Both the position numbers and the translations under genes were made by a program. DNA of 64,000 nt from Parascedosporium putredinis (Eukaryota; Ascomycota; Sordariomycetes; Microascales; Microascaceae). Positions 47,597 to 58,400 of this stretch are shown piece after piece. Where the stretch lies: contig CASHTG010000020.1 in NCBI GenBank assembly GCA_949357655.1, forward strand, positions 620,001 through 684,000, read 5' to 3'. The notes beneath the pieces are model-generated. The model saw nothing but the letters and a program-made list of their open reading frames with translations, was not told where the DNA came from and did not search any database. How positions within the stretch are numbered: position 1 is the stretch's first letter; each line of letters starts with the position of its first letter.

Positions 47597-49275
47597 GATG
47601 AAGTTTGTTGGTTATTTCAGTGGCGGAGCAGCTGGAAAGGGTGTCGGCCTTCCTTCCCAGCCCTCTGATGGTGTTTACGAATCTCTTTTTCTCTTTTGAC
47701 AGCCTTGTGTTTGCTTGGGTTCTGGGAAGGTCGCCAGTCATGGAAGCCTGTGGATTGACGTATGTGTCTGTGTGCAAAACGCCTCTGTCTTTGATAAACT
47801 AATCTGCCTCCTTCGAGTCCCCGTTTTCTTAAACCCCCTTCATTTTCCCCTCAAAACCAATAAAAGAACCCCTCCCCCAAAAAAAGTAAAAAAACAAAAA
47901 AGCGTTGTATTATTTAGTGCCGTTTCCGGCGTTTTGTTACTTTTGAGATACCACTGTGGCTTGGAATGTACAATATGAGCATCATCGGAGCATCTACTCG
48001 TGTAGTTAGAATATCGATAGCATAGAAAGACCGGCCTGCAAAGCAGCCCGCAAAACCAGCATTGAAGTTTTAAACAGTCGAATCTGATAATGGGTGAACG
48101 TGCTGACCGAGATTGTTTCCTCCGAATGGCCCGCGCGCCCTTTGTTCTATTGTTCTAGAGACAAGAGCTGTCAGCACGCGAGGGAGGCATGAAATGCCAA
48201 GACAGAGGCTGCGCAGTCTTCATGCCCCCTCCTAGGTCCGGGGAAAGCGTCGCAGAGTTCAAGGGATGTCAAGTTTCTGCTGTCTAGCCCTGTCCCAGGT
48301 TAAGTGTGGTTGCCAAATTTGGCGAGACAAGCGATCGACTGGTCAAATCCATGCTCAAGGGGATCGGCCCCAGGGAACATTTCGAGACGGAACTCTCCTA
48401 TCTCTGGCCAATGACGGACAAGATGCTCGTTACGGCCTCTTCTATTCCCCGTGGGCGTAGCGCCGCTTTCCAAACTACACGTAGGCTCCCGACGGCTCGG
48501 TATTCTAGGGCCCCCTCAAGTATTCTTTAAGAACAGGGCTGCATATCAACCGCTTAACTCGAGCAAGTTTAGGGCATCGGAATTAGTGAACTATGTAGAT
48601 GGTACCTTGCCTCCAGGTCCCTCCAAAACCAATCCTACTGACTGAATGTGTTTATACCTTGCTATACATTGAAATCTTGTTGACTAGAACCCTGGCTCTA
48701 CATGGAGGAGGCGTACCTCCCAAGCTGCTATCTGTTTATCCTGGTGGCCAACTTCGAAACAGGCACAGTTCGATCAAGAGCTATTTTTCTTCGGCAGCGA
48801 GACAACCCGAATCAACCACTCTCCCGACAGGACGAATCTATGAATATTGATTTGTCCGCTTGTCCACCCCTTGCCCTCGGTAACCAGAGCAGGAGGGTTG
48901 TCCTGCTGGGCCGTGATTTCTACTAGAAGGAAATGAGCCTCCTATCCCAGAAAATTAGACGCAAATAGAGGGAAAGTGCTATTCTTGGTATGCTGACATT
49001 CATTCATGATGGGCGCTGTCTTGGGTCCTCACGGGCAATACCTCACAAGCAGATCAGGGGCGTGCCTGAAGCTTTCGCGAACGACTTGATCGTAACCTAA
49101 CACATTTAGAAGGCCGCCCTCGACACGAGGCAGAAATCTGAAAGGATGAAGGCAGCTCTCGCTTTCCGCAGCCTCACACTAATTTCTTGTACACCTAAAG
49201 GGAGCTCTGCCCAACAGAGAGCTCGGTAGAGTTACGAGTTTCCTCTTCATCATGCAACCGCCGGTTGCCGGTTAG
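47597..49275. other. Intergenic region, 1.7 kb
   Basis: 3' flank of the carbonic anhydrase gene. Poly(A)-rich segment at about 47870-47910. No gene recognised. Confidence 0.35.
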
Positions 49276-49615
49276 ATGAGTGCGTCGACAGACAATGACT
49301 CGCGAATCTTCTATTCGTTCTTACGTGACCCCAGGCGCCCGTTCATCATCCAACCTCAGTCTATTCTGAGATACTCGCCCGACGAGCCCCTCGTGCTCCA
49401 AATTTACGTCGTTTGGCAATATCCGTACGTTGTCTTCCGCTTAGAAGACAATAAGCTACAACTAGTTGGTCACTGACAATATTCCTATTCGACCATGGCA
49501 TAGATACCTTGCGAGACTCACTACGTATGGAAGCACCAGACCTACGATTCTAGACCTTCGACGCGGACAGATCAGGCTGTTAGCCAGGGACAGGCACCCC
49601 ATCCCCATAGCGTAA
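49276..49615 (+). CDS. Uncharacterised small candidate protein with one frame change
   Basis: From ATG 49276, 66 codons read with protein-like composition (RDPRRPFIIQPQSIL, LQIYVVWQYPYVVFRLE). They end at TGA 49477 in the first frame. The next frame continues smoothly (TDNIPIRPWHRYLARL to ARDRHPIPIA) to 49615. Joining the two needs one added base near 49465-49475. This matches the error pattern of the window but is not at a long C/G run. GTAAGC at 49612 could also be a donor, so the gene may continue. I recognise no family. It could be an orphan or a chance pair of ORFs. Confidence 0.3.
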
Positions 49616-50291
49616 GCTTTAGAGAAGAGGCCAGCCCCCAATCCAGCTACATGTCTCAGCGGCCAATCGACCTTATGAAGAAACAGCGGAAAAGGATTCC
49701 AGGGTGAGCTTCGGTCGATTCATACAAGCCCAAACGACTCGGGGGCATATGAAAGTACGACCTTGCGATAGATAGACGTACATTTATGTATATTTCACAA
49801 CCGCAAATCATAAGCACCGTAAGAAAGAACAAGGGGAGGACATCAACTGCGTTCTATAACATCATCATCTCATTTCAGGATAGTCTAAGCTTCCAAAGAT
49901 TTCATCTAACCAGAGTGTAGACGCGGGGTTGGTTGTCGTATCCGGACATTCCCAAAGGCCTGAAGCATTACAGGCCCTTCGGAAGCGTGGACTGGAAATT
50001 GGTGTGTCCGGCAAGGGTTTGGCTAGTTTCAAAGCCGGCGGGTTTTTGTTTGTCATCGTTAAAAAAAATTGCCATCTTGAGAACGGATGGCATAGTGTCC
50101 GGTAGCACGTTTCATGGTTGAACGGTTCGCGGAGCGGGCGGCGTGCAGGCAGACGCGTCCACAACGTCCACGAATTCCATGCCACGCAGTCTCACATCGC
50201 AGGGCCTCACACCAATCCCTGCGGGGAGGAGATGGAGGCTTAGTCCGAGGCCTCTGCTACCTCAAGAAACTTCCTCGAGCGGCCAAAAGGG
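49616..50291. other. Intergenic region
   Basis: 3' flank of SmF on one side; nothing gene-like recognised. Confidence 0.35.
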
Positions 50292-50638
50292 CTACCCTGA
50301 CATTGACGCGTCCCTATCCTTCTCATCTGCGGCCCTCACCCACAGCACGTTGTTGCACCTGGTCACCAGGTTAGCTCACGCTCAGCTGCACAGCGTTTCC
50401 CGGGGCTCAACGCCTCTTCCGGGAAAATAAACACATACCTAATTAGAACGGAGCCCAGGGTTCCCGTCGACTTGTTGTCAACGTACTCCTCCGCGCCGTC
50501 GAGCTGGAGATTCATGTAGCTGTCGACCGAGACGAGGGTGCCCTTGTACTCGACCTCACCCCACTTTAGGCGCACAAAAATGGGCTTGTTGACGAGGCCT
50601 TGCAGCATAGGCCGGGGGTTCACGGGGGCGAAGCTCAT
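50292..50638 (-). CDS. Small nuclear ribonucleoprotein SmF
   Basis: Two exons, 50638-50439 and 50358-50292, total 267 bases or 88 residues, matching the family. The Sm1 motif is seen (FVRLKWGEVEYKGTLVSVDS with YMNLQLDGAEE), and Sm2 (GSVLIRCNNVLWVR) is completed by the second exon. The intron of 80 bases has a GTATGT donor and an ACCAG acceptor. SmF sits in the heptameric ring on U1, U2, U4 and U5 snRNA and is needed for splicing. The ORF that runs through the intron, ending in LSPGKRCAAERELTW, is not the real tail. The frame is intact. Confidence 0.9.
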
Positions 50639-51513
50639 CTTGATGGCGGAGCTGAGGAATTAGGCGTCGATGGATTAGGCGGGATTGAGTTGGGGGAATG
50701 GGCGAAGCTTTTGAGATTTTGATGCTCCTTGCAACCGCGCGACGACATTGGTGCTCCATGTGGCTGGACAATCGCGCAAATCACGTGACTATAACGAGCG
50801 CTTCAGCCACAAGTGTGGGAGGCTGTGGCGCGCGCAATGACAAACGATCTCCACTTTCTCCACGCGTGAACCACGGCGCCGCCGCCGGCCGAGAACGGAG
50901 AATGGGTCTCAGGACGCAACGCGGAAGCGACCACGTACGCCGGAGCGACCGACAAGTTTTTCTGGTGGTGCCTCACTCTGTTGAGTCTTGGACCCCGGTT
51001 CAAAATACCAACGGAAACTAGACCAATTCTCGAAGTCGAATTAAAACATGTTGCTTCATATATCAGCATTCAATGGATTAGAGTAGCCGGGTCTGGTTTA
51101 TCATCGTCACTAGGACTCAAATGTATCTTCGCACCACTGCCAGAAAAAAGCTCCGTTGGGTGATGGAAGATTGACTCCTATTCAGTACGAGTTATGTATA
51201 TATGTTCTTCTTGAGGTTGAGCATCAAATTCATAGTAGTATAATCGGAAGAAGACTTCCAATGGGAGCTGTACAATGGAACTTGATCAAGCCTGAATGAG
51301 AGGGATGGATGTAAGAGAGAAGTAGAAAAAGGTCGAGGATTATCATGATCAGGAAGCAAGAGTATCGAAGAAAAGGGCACACTAGATTTTAGACAAGGGA
51401 AATAAGAATATTTAACAAAGAACAAGTATAAAACTCTCCAACACCTCCTTTCCCCCAACACTTCCCATTTTGGGAAGATACACGGTAGACTGTCGCCATC
51501 AGACTGGATAACC
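50639..51513. other. Intergenic region
   Basis: Promoter side of SmF and 3' flank of the chitin-binding gene. AT-rich around 51190-51430. Nothing else was recognised. Confidence 0.35.
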
Positions 51514-52453
51514 CTAAGGGTCACTGCACTGACCCCACTCCTCTTGACATCCAACGGGGCGGAAGCAGTTCAAATCCGCATCACCGCAGAATCCCCAGCG
51601 GGAACAGCAGTTTCCATACGTCGAGCCAATACAGGTTACGCCAAGGTCACCGCCACATTGGCCATCAGTGCTGACAGGGAGACCGGGGTTAGCAGGCGGC
51701 TCTGCAGGAGTTTCTGGGGTCTCGGGAGTCTCGGGAGTCTCAGGGGTCTCAGGGGTCTCAGGGGTCTCAGGGGTTTCTGGGGTCTCTGGGGTCTCTGGGG
51801 TTTCTGGGGTTTCTGGGGTTTCTGGGGTCTCTGGGGTTTCGGGAGTTTCCGGGGTTTCGGGAGTCTCACCACCGCCCTCGCAGGTGCCGAATTGAGATTG
51901 GCAACCAGTGCCGCAATAGTCCGCTCCGGCGCCGCACCAGAAGAATTCAGAGCAGCATCCGCCATAGGTGGAGCCGGCGCAAGTGGTCGTGTTTCCGCAC
52001 ATGCCGTTCGTGGTGATGGTCAGCCCCTCTCCGGGGGTTCCCGGCTCGGTGGGAGTGGTTGGCTCCGCGGGAGTGCCGGGCTCGGTAGGAGTAGTCGGCT
52101 CAGCGGGTGTCTCTGGTTCGGCGGGCGTCTCCGGCTCCGCAGGGGGGCAGGAGCGTCACCGCAGCGACCAAAGTCAGGCTGGCACTTGGCGATCTCGGAG
52201 CAGAAGATATCCGTGTCACCGCAGAAGCCAAACTGGGAGCAGCACATGTTGTCCGCGCACTTGGCGCCGGCGTTGTTAGCACCACAGCCGGTGGCGCCCT
52301 GTCGCTTAGCCAGATTGACGTGGTATTCCTCGAGCTCGCGCGCCGAGAGGAGATGGTGGCCAGCGAGGAAGGAAGTACCGCTGTGGACAGAGAACGCCGA
52401 AGTGGTGGAGGCCAGGAGGCCACAGCGGCCATGCAGAGCGAAGTCCACCTCAT
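51514..52453 (-). CDS. Secreted chitin-binding protein with three CBM18 (hevein-like) domains and an ETP repeat linker
   Basis: From ATG 52453, 313 residues after adding one base near 52412 and one C at the run 52142-52147. The N-terminus is a signal peptide (MRWTSLCMAAVAS...). A propeptide ends in LAKRQ (Kex2 site). Then come three CBM18 domains, each with the cysteine pattern of hevein: CADNMCCSQFGFCGDTDIFC, CAGSTYGGCCSEFFWCG and CIGSTYGNCCSRWGFCG. Between domains 1 and 2 is a Glu/Pro/Thr linker of AEPETP and TEPGTP units, and between 2 and 3 an 18-unit Glu-Thr-Pro repeat, probably O-glycosylated. Such proteins bind chitin or cover hyphal walls against plant chitinases. No catalytic domain is present. 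Family assignment is from the cysteine pattern; a role in plant interaction is inference. Confidence 0.82.
51707..51868 (-). repeat. 18-unit 9-bp tandem repeat coding for (Glu-Thr-Pro)n
   Basis: Eighteen consecutive 9-mers of consensus GGRGTYTCN (plus strand) with silent third-position changes (GGGGTCTCA, GGGGTTTCT and others). All keep the ETP reading on the minus strand. Runs of identical units (three GGGGTCTCA, three GGGGTTTCT) suggest recent slippage or unequal crossing-over. Copy number is likely variable between strains. Confidence 0.92.
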
Positions 52454-55400
52454 TTTCGATGTTTTGCCGAAGGGAAGAGTAGGTATCTCGGAAACTATCT
52501 CAAAACCAAAAGATCTAAATCTCAACAGCCGAAGCACCGTAGCAGGGAATCACGGTGGCGTGTCTGTACGCGTGAGGCCGGAGCGCGACGAAATGGAAGC
52601 GAGAGTATGAAGGTTGTCCGCGACCAGAGCTGCTTGGAGGCAATGGGGGCAAAAGGAAAGTGGAAAAGTTCAATTGCACAGAATCCAAAGGGAAAAGAGC
52701 TTCCTGCACGCCAGATATAATGTCATGTAGGGATTCTGGCCCGAGGGTGGGAACCACGGTCGGATAATAAGGCAACGGGGCTGGTGGGCCGCATGGGTAG
52801 GAACCGTGAGGGGAAGATGGGGGACCGAGAGAGAAATGGATAGCTTCGCGATTTTAAGACCCCTCAGGACATGACATGACGTACCGGTAAGGTGAATGTC
52901 GGGACATTAAACTGTAAATGTCGGCTCATTTGTCCGCAAACACGAAGCTCGTCCGGGTAGCATTTTCCTTCATATGAATGCGCCATCGCTTCGCTATTGC
53001 ACCGGACATCGGCGGCCTTGTGAGTGCTGGGCGCCATATCAATGCGCCATATTGACCCCCAGGCTAGATTGGATGCTATGGGCTTGGTGAGGTAGGTGGG
53101 CAGCGGATTCGAAGACCGACTGACGACCAACCGTAGCAAAACATGGGGGCGCTAGCGGTCGTCCGCAAAGGAAAACCCGCTTAGGGTGTATATGACACCG
53201 AAGGCCCAACATTGATTGCTGATAGATTGTGATGTGGAGGAAGTGGTATCGAGAATCGAGGTGCGAGACTATATCTCGAAACGGCTAAATATCTGATGGG
53301 CCATCTAGCCGGGAATGGGAGCTTGGCAGATAAATGCCGTTCAATCATTTTTTTTTACGGAGTGGAGCATCCGTGAGCAAGGTCCGCCGGCAGATGGGAA
53401 AGCTATGCAAGGAATGAGGGTATTATGGTCTGCGAATGAAGTAAGTGAGAAACAAAAAGCAGAATAATAATCCGAAGCGGCCGGGCCCCGGTTTCTAGTA
53501 TTTCTGGGACTGGTCCGAGTTGGCGATAACGCGCGCGACGCGGCTTGGACACTGGATTGTGAGGCTTCGGATCCTAAGCGGAGGAAAACAGGCCATGTTC
53601 CGAGCAGAGATAGCCGGGGCCTTTATCGAGAATTGCAATGCCCAACAGAAATACGGTCTTGACACGTCTTGGCTTCGGCGCTGCTCCTCGAGTCTGCTGT
53701 TGAGTCGGGGGATCGGTGCCTTGCAGGAACAGGTTAAATAGCCGAGCCTCTAGAACAGCCCACAGGCTATGATGAGCTGGCCCGGAGGCATTGATTGGTC
53801 AACTCTTGGCCATCCGCACACGGAAGATAAAGGGTAAGGTGACAGAGAGGCCAAGGCCTGGTTCGGAGGTTTGGATATACTTTACATTTACGGAAAATAT
53901 GGAAGAAGTAGAGCAAAATGAATTGAATGGGACGTTGATAGCAGCGTTTAACGAACGAGGAGCGGCTTTTGGGGGACAGAGAGATCAAGAGATTGCTGGC
54001 TAGTCAATTATTCTCTTGATTCTTGTCCATGATGACAATTACGCGCAACTTCCTCCTCGGCCGTTCCTGCTATCAGTAGCTCCAAGCCAAGCTTATTCAT
54101 CTACCGCCACGCGCTTTCCCCTCACGAGCTGCCATCTTCGTTTCTTCGTTTACGTATACGAGTGTACTCCGCGATTGATCCATGAGGGGAAGCAATAACT
54201 GTCCAGGCCGAGTCGGAGCAGGCCCGCGCCCTCGTCCGGCTGTCCTAGGACAAATCCCCTTCCTCTACCCGCGCACGGATGTAATGGAAGCTTTCCATTT
54301 TGCGGGAAGCCTTCTCGGGAGCCATTCAGGGATTACCCTTTCTCTACTACCTTTCCCTTTCTACCTTTCCCTTTGCCCTGTGGTCTGCGGTACGTACTCT
54401 TGTGCCCTCCTTCACTTAATGACTCCCCGCATACTGCCGACGATCCGAAGAAGATCTACCAACCGCAAGCTTACCTTCCCCTCATCCGCTCTACCTATCC
54501 TGTGTCTTCCCGAAAAGCCGAGAGGATCTTGAGTCCCGCTGTCAACAAAGAGACTCCCCAAGTGTATCTCTTCTACTATGTCTGCTTACCCCAGTCCCCC
54601 ACTCCAGGACACGAACTTTTCTTCTCATCAAATGGTTCATTCTTCAAGAGAGTGTACTTTATGGGCAACACGAAACTCCAGCTCTAGAAGTAAAGAGAAG
54701 AACTGGGGCATAATCCCGCAAATGCGGGTTCCCCCATTGCCGTGTTACTAGGCCTACACAGTCAGGACAGAACATACTGGTTATACTACTGGGAGAAGGC
54801 GCATCAAAGGTTGACCATCGTGAAAGGATCAGCCCTTGTCTTCAACAAGACATCTAGCAATACGCTATCCCGCCGGACCCGTAACGTATCTTGTATTCCA
54901 AGGTTCTCCACACCCACACCTACACCCGTGCTGCACCTACAGCTTTCCATCTTGACATCTCGGGTAGTCCAGACCACATTGCGGCCCATGTACCAAGCTT
55001 CCGTAGGGCAAACTAGGGAGGGAGACAGGCACGTCAGGCCTTGAGGGGAAGAGCGCGGGACCGGATTTGAACTTGCACAACCTCGCCTACGATGCACACC
55101 ACCACGTGGAGTCGGCAATATGCACACTTCCAGGTCGCGCGAGGGTCGCATACCCTCGGAATCATGTAATAGTCACTGGAATAAGACATCCTTCAAGCAT
55201 CTCGGTTGCGTAGTTGCGTAGCTAACGATCCAGGAGTCTGGATTTTGCATGCGCATGACTTGTGACTCTGGATTCGAGTGGCTAAGAAGCCAGTCACTGA
55301 CTACGATACCGCCAAGAAATAGCTAAGCATAGCTCTAAGCAGAAGCGGAATGGGGGCGGGGAAGCAAGACTTAGTCTCCAGACTCACTTGTACCCTAACA

Positions 55401-58400
55401 TTACTGGGCTTTGCAACTTCGAATCATCACAGTTGAAGATTATCATGCTCGGTCTCAATCGCAAACTGTTTTATTCTTGATGCCTTCTAGAGACTCTGGC
55501 TTGCATTCAAGTTTCGCTCAAGCAGGCTGGATACATAGATCCAATGGATCTGTTTTCGGTAGCCACCAAGTATATTCTTGCCATCAATGAGTTTTGAAGT
55601 GAACTTATGCTGAAGCTACCGCCTTAGCTATAAATCCATCAGTATACCGATATCACATTGTCGCTAGCTACGTGTGAAACACTTACGTTCCCTCATGGTT
55701 CACCGGCTATGAGATCACCAATGTATTGATGATATTGAGAATGGATCACAAGAAGAGATGCAATCCTGGAGTCCCAGAAGCTTCAGAAGACTAGGCAATA
55801 CCTCTTAAAGCCTAAGTCAGGGAAAGCTGCCCCTCCCCCAAGCAAGGACGGATTTGGATTTCAACCCCACAAGATCACGTTGCACTTGCTTTAAGCTATG
55901 GGGAACTTTGATAGGGATTGGCCAGCCTGCCGCCTATAGGTCCAGTTTCGTTGAAGCCCATCTTGAGCTCAAGTCTTGGACTTTTCTGCAATAGGGCTGT
56001 TTGTGAGGGGACTTGAGCAGAGCCTTACCCTGATTATATCGTGGGCGTCTATACCTGTGACTTAAGCGAGATAGCTTAACGTGGCCAGGCCCTCACTTTT
56101 CTGATAATTAATGAGTATCCTCCTCTGAACCTTTTTCCGCCACCACTTCTCAACTGTATCGTAAGGGTTATGATCACCGAGGTAATAGAGAAACCTGACG
56201 AGCTCCATCCACGATGCTAACATTTCCACTAATAGCCCCTTCATCAATTCACATAAAGCACATCGCGGCGGACTGTGAACTTCTGCTTGATTCCATGTCC
56301 AAACCTCACAGCAACATGGCCCGATGGAGAAAGAAGTGGCCCATTTCAAAACGAGCGTTAACGTTTCCGCTTTCAAAGTGATGCATTCACTTCGCCATAC
56401 CAGACGGTAAGACGACACCCACAAACATCAGTATTGCCTCATGTGGGCTCAGAGAAATGCAACCAATCTCCTCAAGCTGCAGTATATCTCTGTAGCCTAC
56501 GTTCATCTTGACTTGTGAACTACAGAAAGCTAGCTGATGCGGTTTCTAAAACGGAGTAAGCCATCACCTCTCCGCTTTAGCTTCCCATCGAAGATTTGAC
56601 AGTTAGGCTTCCAAGAACTCTAGATGGATTACCTACATCATCTTGACATGAGTGAGCTAGAAAGAGAATAGAGAGCCTACCATGACATCATAAGAAATCT
56701 CCAACGCCAGCGTTAGAGCTCTACTATACATTTGTTAGTCAACAGAATTGACGGGACTATATAGCAATTTGAAACATGCCTCACAGTCAATGAGCTAGAT
56801 ATGCCGAGTCCAGGAATGATAGAGGCTTCCATGAGACCGTGTCTCCCGTTTCACTTGCCTACAAGCAACTGAACCCCGTCCTCAACAAAACGCTATCAAC
56901 ATTGCGGAGAAAACGAGTTCCCACCCTTGAAGGTGATATAGGCCGTCATGGAAGTTACAAAGAAACGGAAAACTCTTGTGATTCGACCACGGCTGTTCTA
57001 TCGGGGCCAAGCTTGCCTCCCGAACATTGGATGCTTGTCAAACCATAGTCACCAACAGACTCATGCAGCAATGGCGCTATCTATGGCCCTATAAAGGTTT
57101 ACTATACCTAGAAGTTGACTTGCTAGCTCGCCGCTGCTAAGTGAACAAGCAATATTTGACGTAGCCTCGGCCGGATCTGCACCCATCTGCTGACCCCTCG
57201 CCGCCACCCTTCCACATGAGGGAACAAGAAGCTGTCTACAGTCAACGGGAGCGGGCACGGGGAACCAGTCATCGGCGCCTCGAGCCCCAATCATGAAGTT
57301 CGAAATCTAGAACCACCCTCCGTGGCGCGGAAACTACCCCGTCCGGGCTCGGTCCTGCGAGCATGCCGTCAAGCAGCAGCACGTCTCGAGGCAGCCAGGC
57401 TAGGATATGGCTCTGTGGCCAACCAACTTACCCCACCGACACGAGTGCCCTTGACCATCCCACATGAGCCTGGCAAGCAAGCCTCGTTCCTCCCGTCGGC
57501 CTCTTTCTCGGTCAAGGTGCTATCCTGGCACCGGCAGCCCATATAGTTCTCACCGGCCACCTTTTCCCCACGTGTTGACGGGCGGCGCCTCGCTTCCCCG
57601 CTTGCCGCTCGTTGGGAATACAGCTGGGTGAAGAAAGCGGTGAACCACGCTACTGCTAGTATTTCTGCAAAAATAGAAATGGATCAATATTTCAAAGGTG
57701 AGCGAAGGATTGGGGTGCATCCCCGCTCCCCCGCCACCTGTGGTGTGTGACACAGCAAACTTGGTGATTGGAGGGTTGAAGAGGCACGTCATGAGGCTTG
57801 TCAAATGTGGAAATAGTCTTGCATATTCTCTGCAGTCTCTCAGGCCCACCAACACTCAACCCGCACGCCCAACCGCAAAATCATGCAGCTTACACTAGGC
57901 AGCTCCTTCGGCTCCAGCAGTCGTGCGGCGCGAGGCGTCGCTTGCATGCCTCGCCCACGAGATGACCCGCGATCCCGGGTCCTGAAGAAAGACCCGGACG
58001 CAGAAAGTCAGCTGGGGCCCGCCCCGCTAGAGAATAGAAGGAGCGATTTGTTATTGGCAATAAGAGGGTACCCTCCAAGTCCCCCTTTTGGGAGAGATTA
58101 GCGTTGCTAAAAACGAAGCTATCTCTTCCCTCGCTAGCTTTAGTTTTCCTTAAACAAGCAAGCGTATTGACCCGGGGACCTTGTTGAGACCGACAGATTC
58201 TACTCTAGATGTGCATACCATCCAGATAACGATGTTTCTCTTCCCCAAGATAGCAAGATGGGCTGGTTTTTAGATACCACCTTGTGACAGCAGGGTGAGT
58301 CTAGATTTGTCGATATCCATGTAAGTTGAGAGAAAGAGGTGCGAAGAAGCAGGCCCGCTCGGACCCTAATTAGTCTCAGCCGGTAGACTAGTGAAAGGCG

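Noticed and set aside
51544..52482. 312-codon plus-strand ORF and SGV-repeat ORF across the tandem repeat
   Set aside because: A 9-bp repeat stays open in several frames. The minus-strand frame has signal peptide, cysteine patterns and Kex2 site; the others do not.
55058..55130. tRNA-like T-arm on the minus strand (TTCAAAT with a GTCCCGC end)
   Set aside because: The matching acceptor 5' strand, a D-arm and a paired anticodon stem could not be found, and the T stem pairs poorly.
56062..56424. 120-codon minus-strand ORF
   Set aside because: Starts without ATG and has no recognised motif. A faint resemblance to helical parts of fungal multi-domain proteins is too weak to report.
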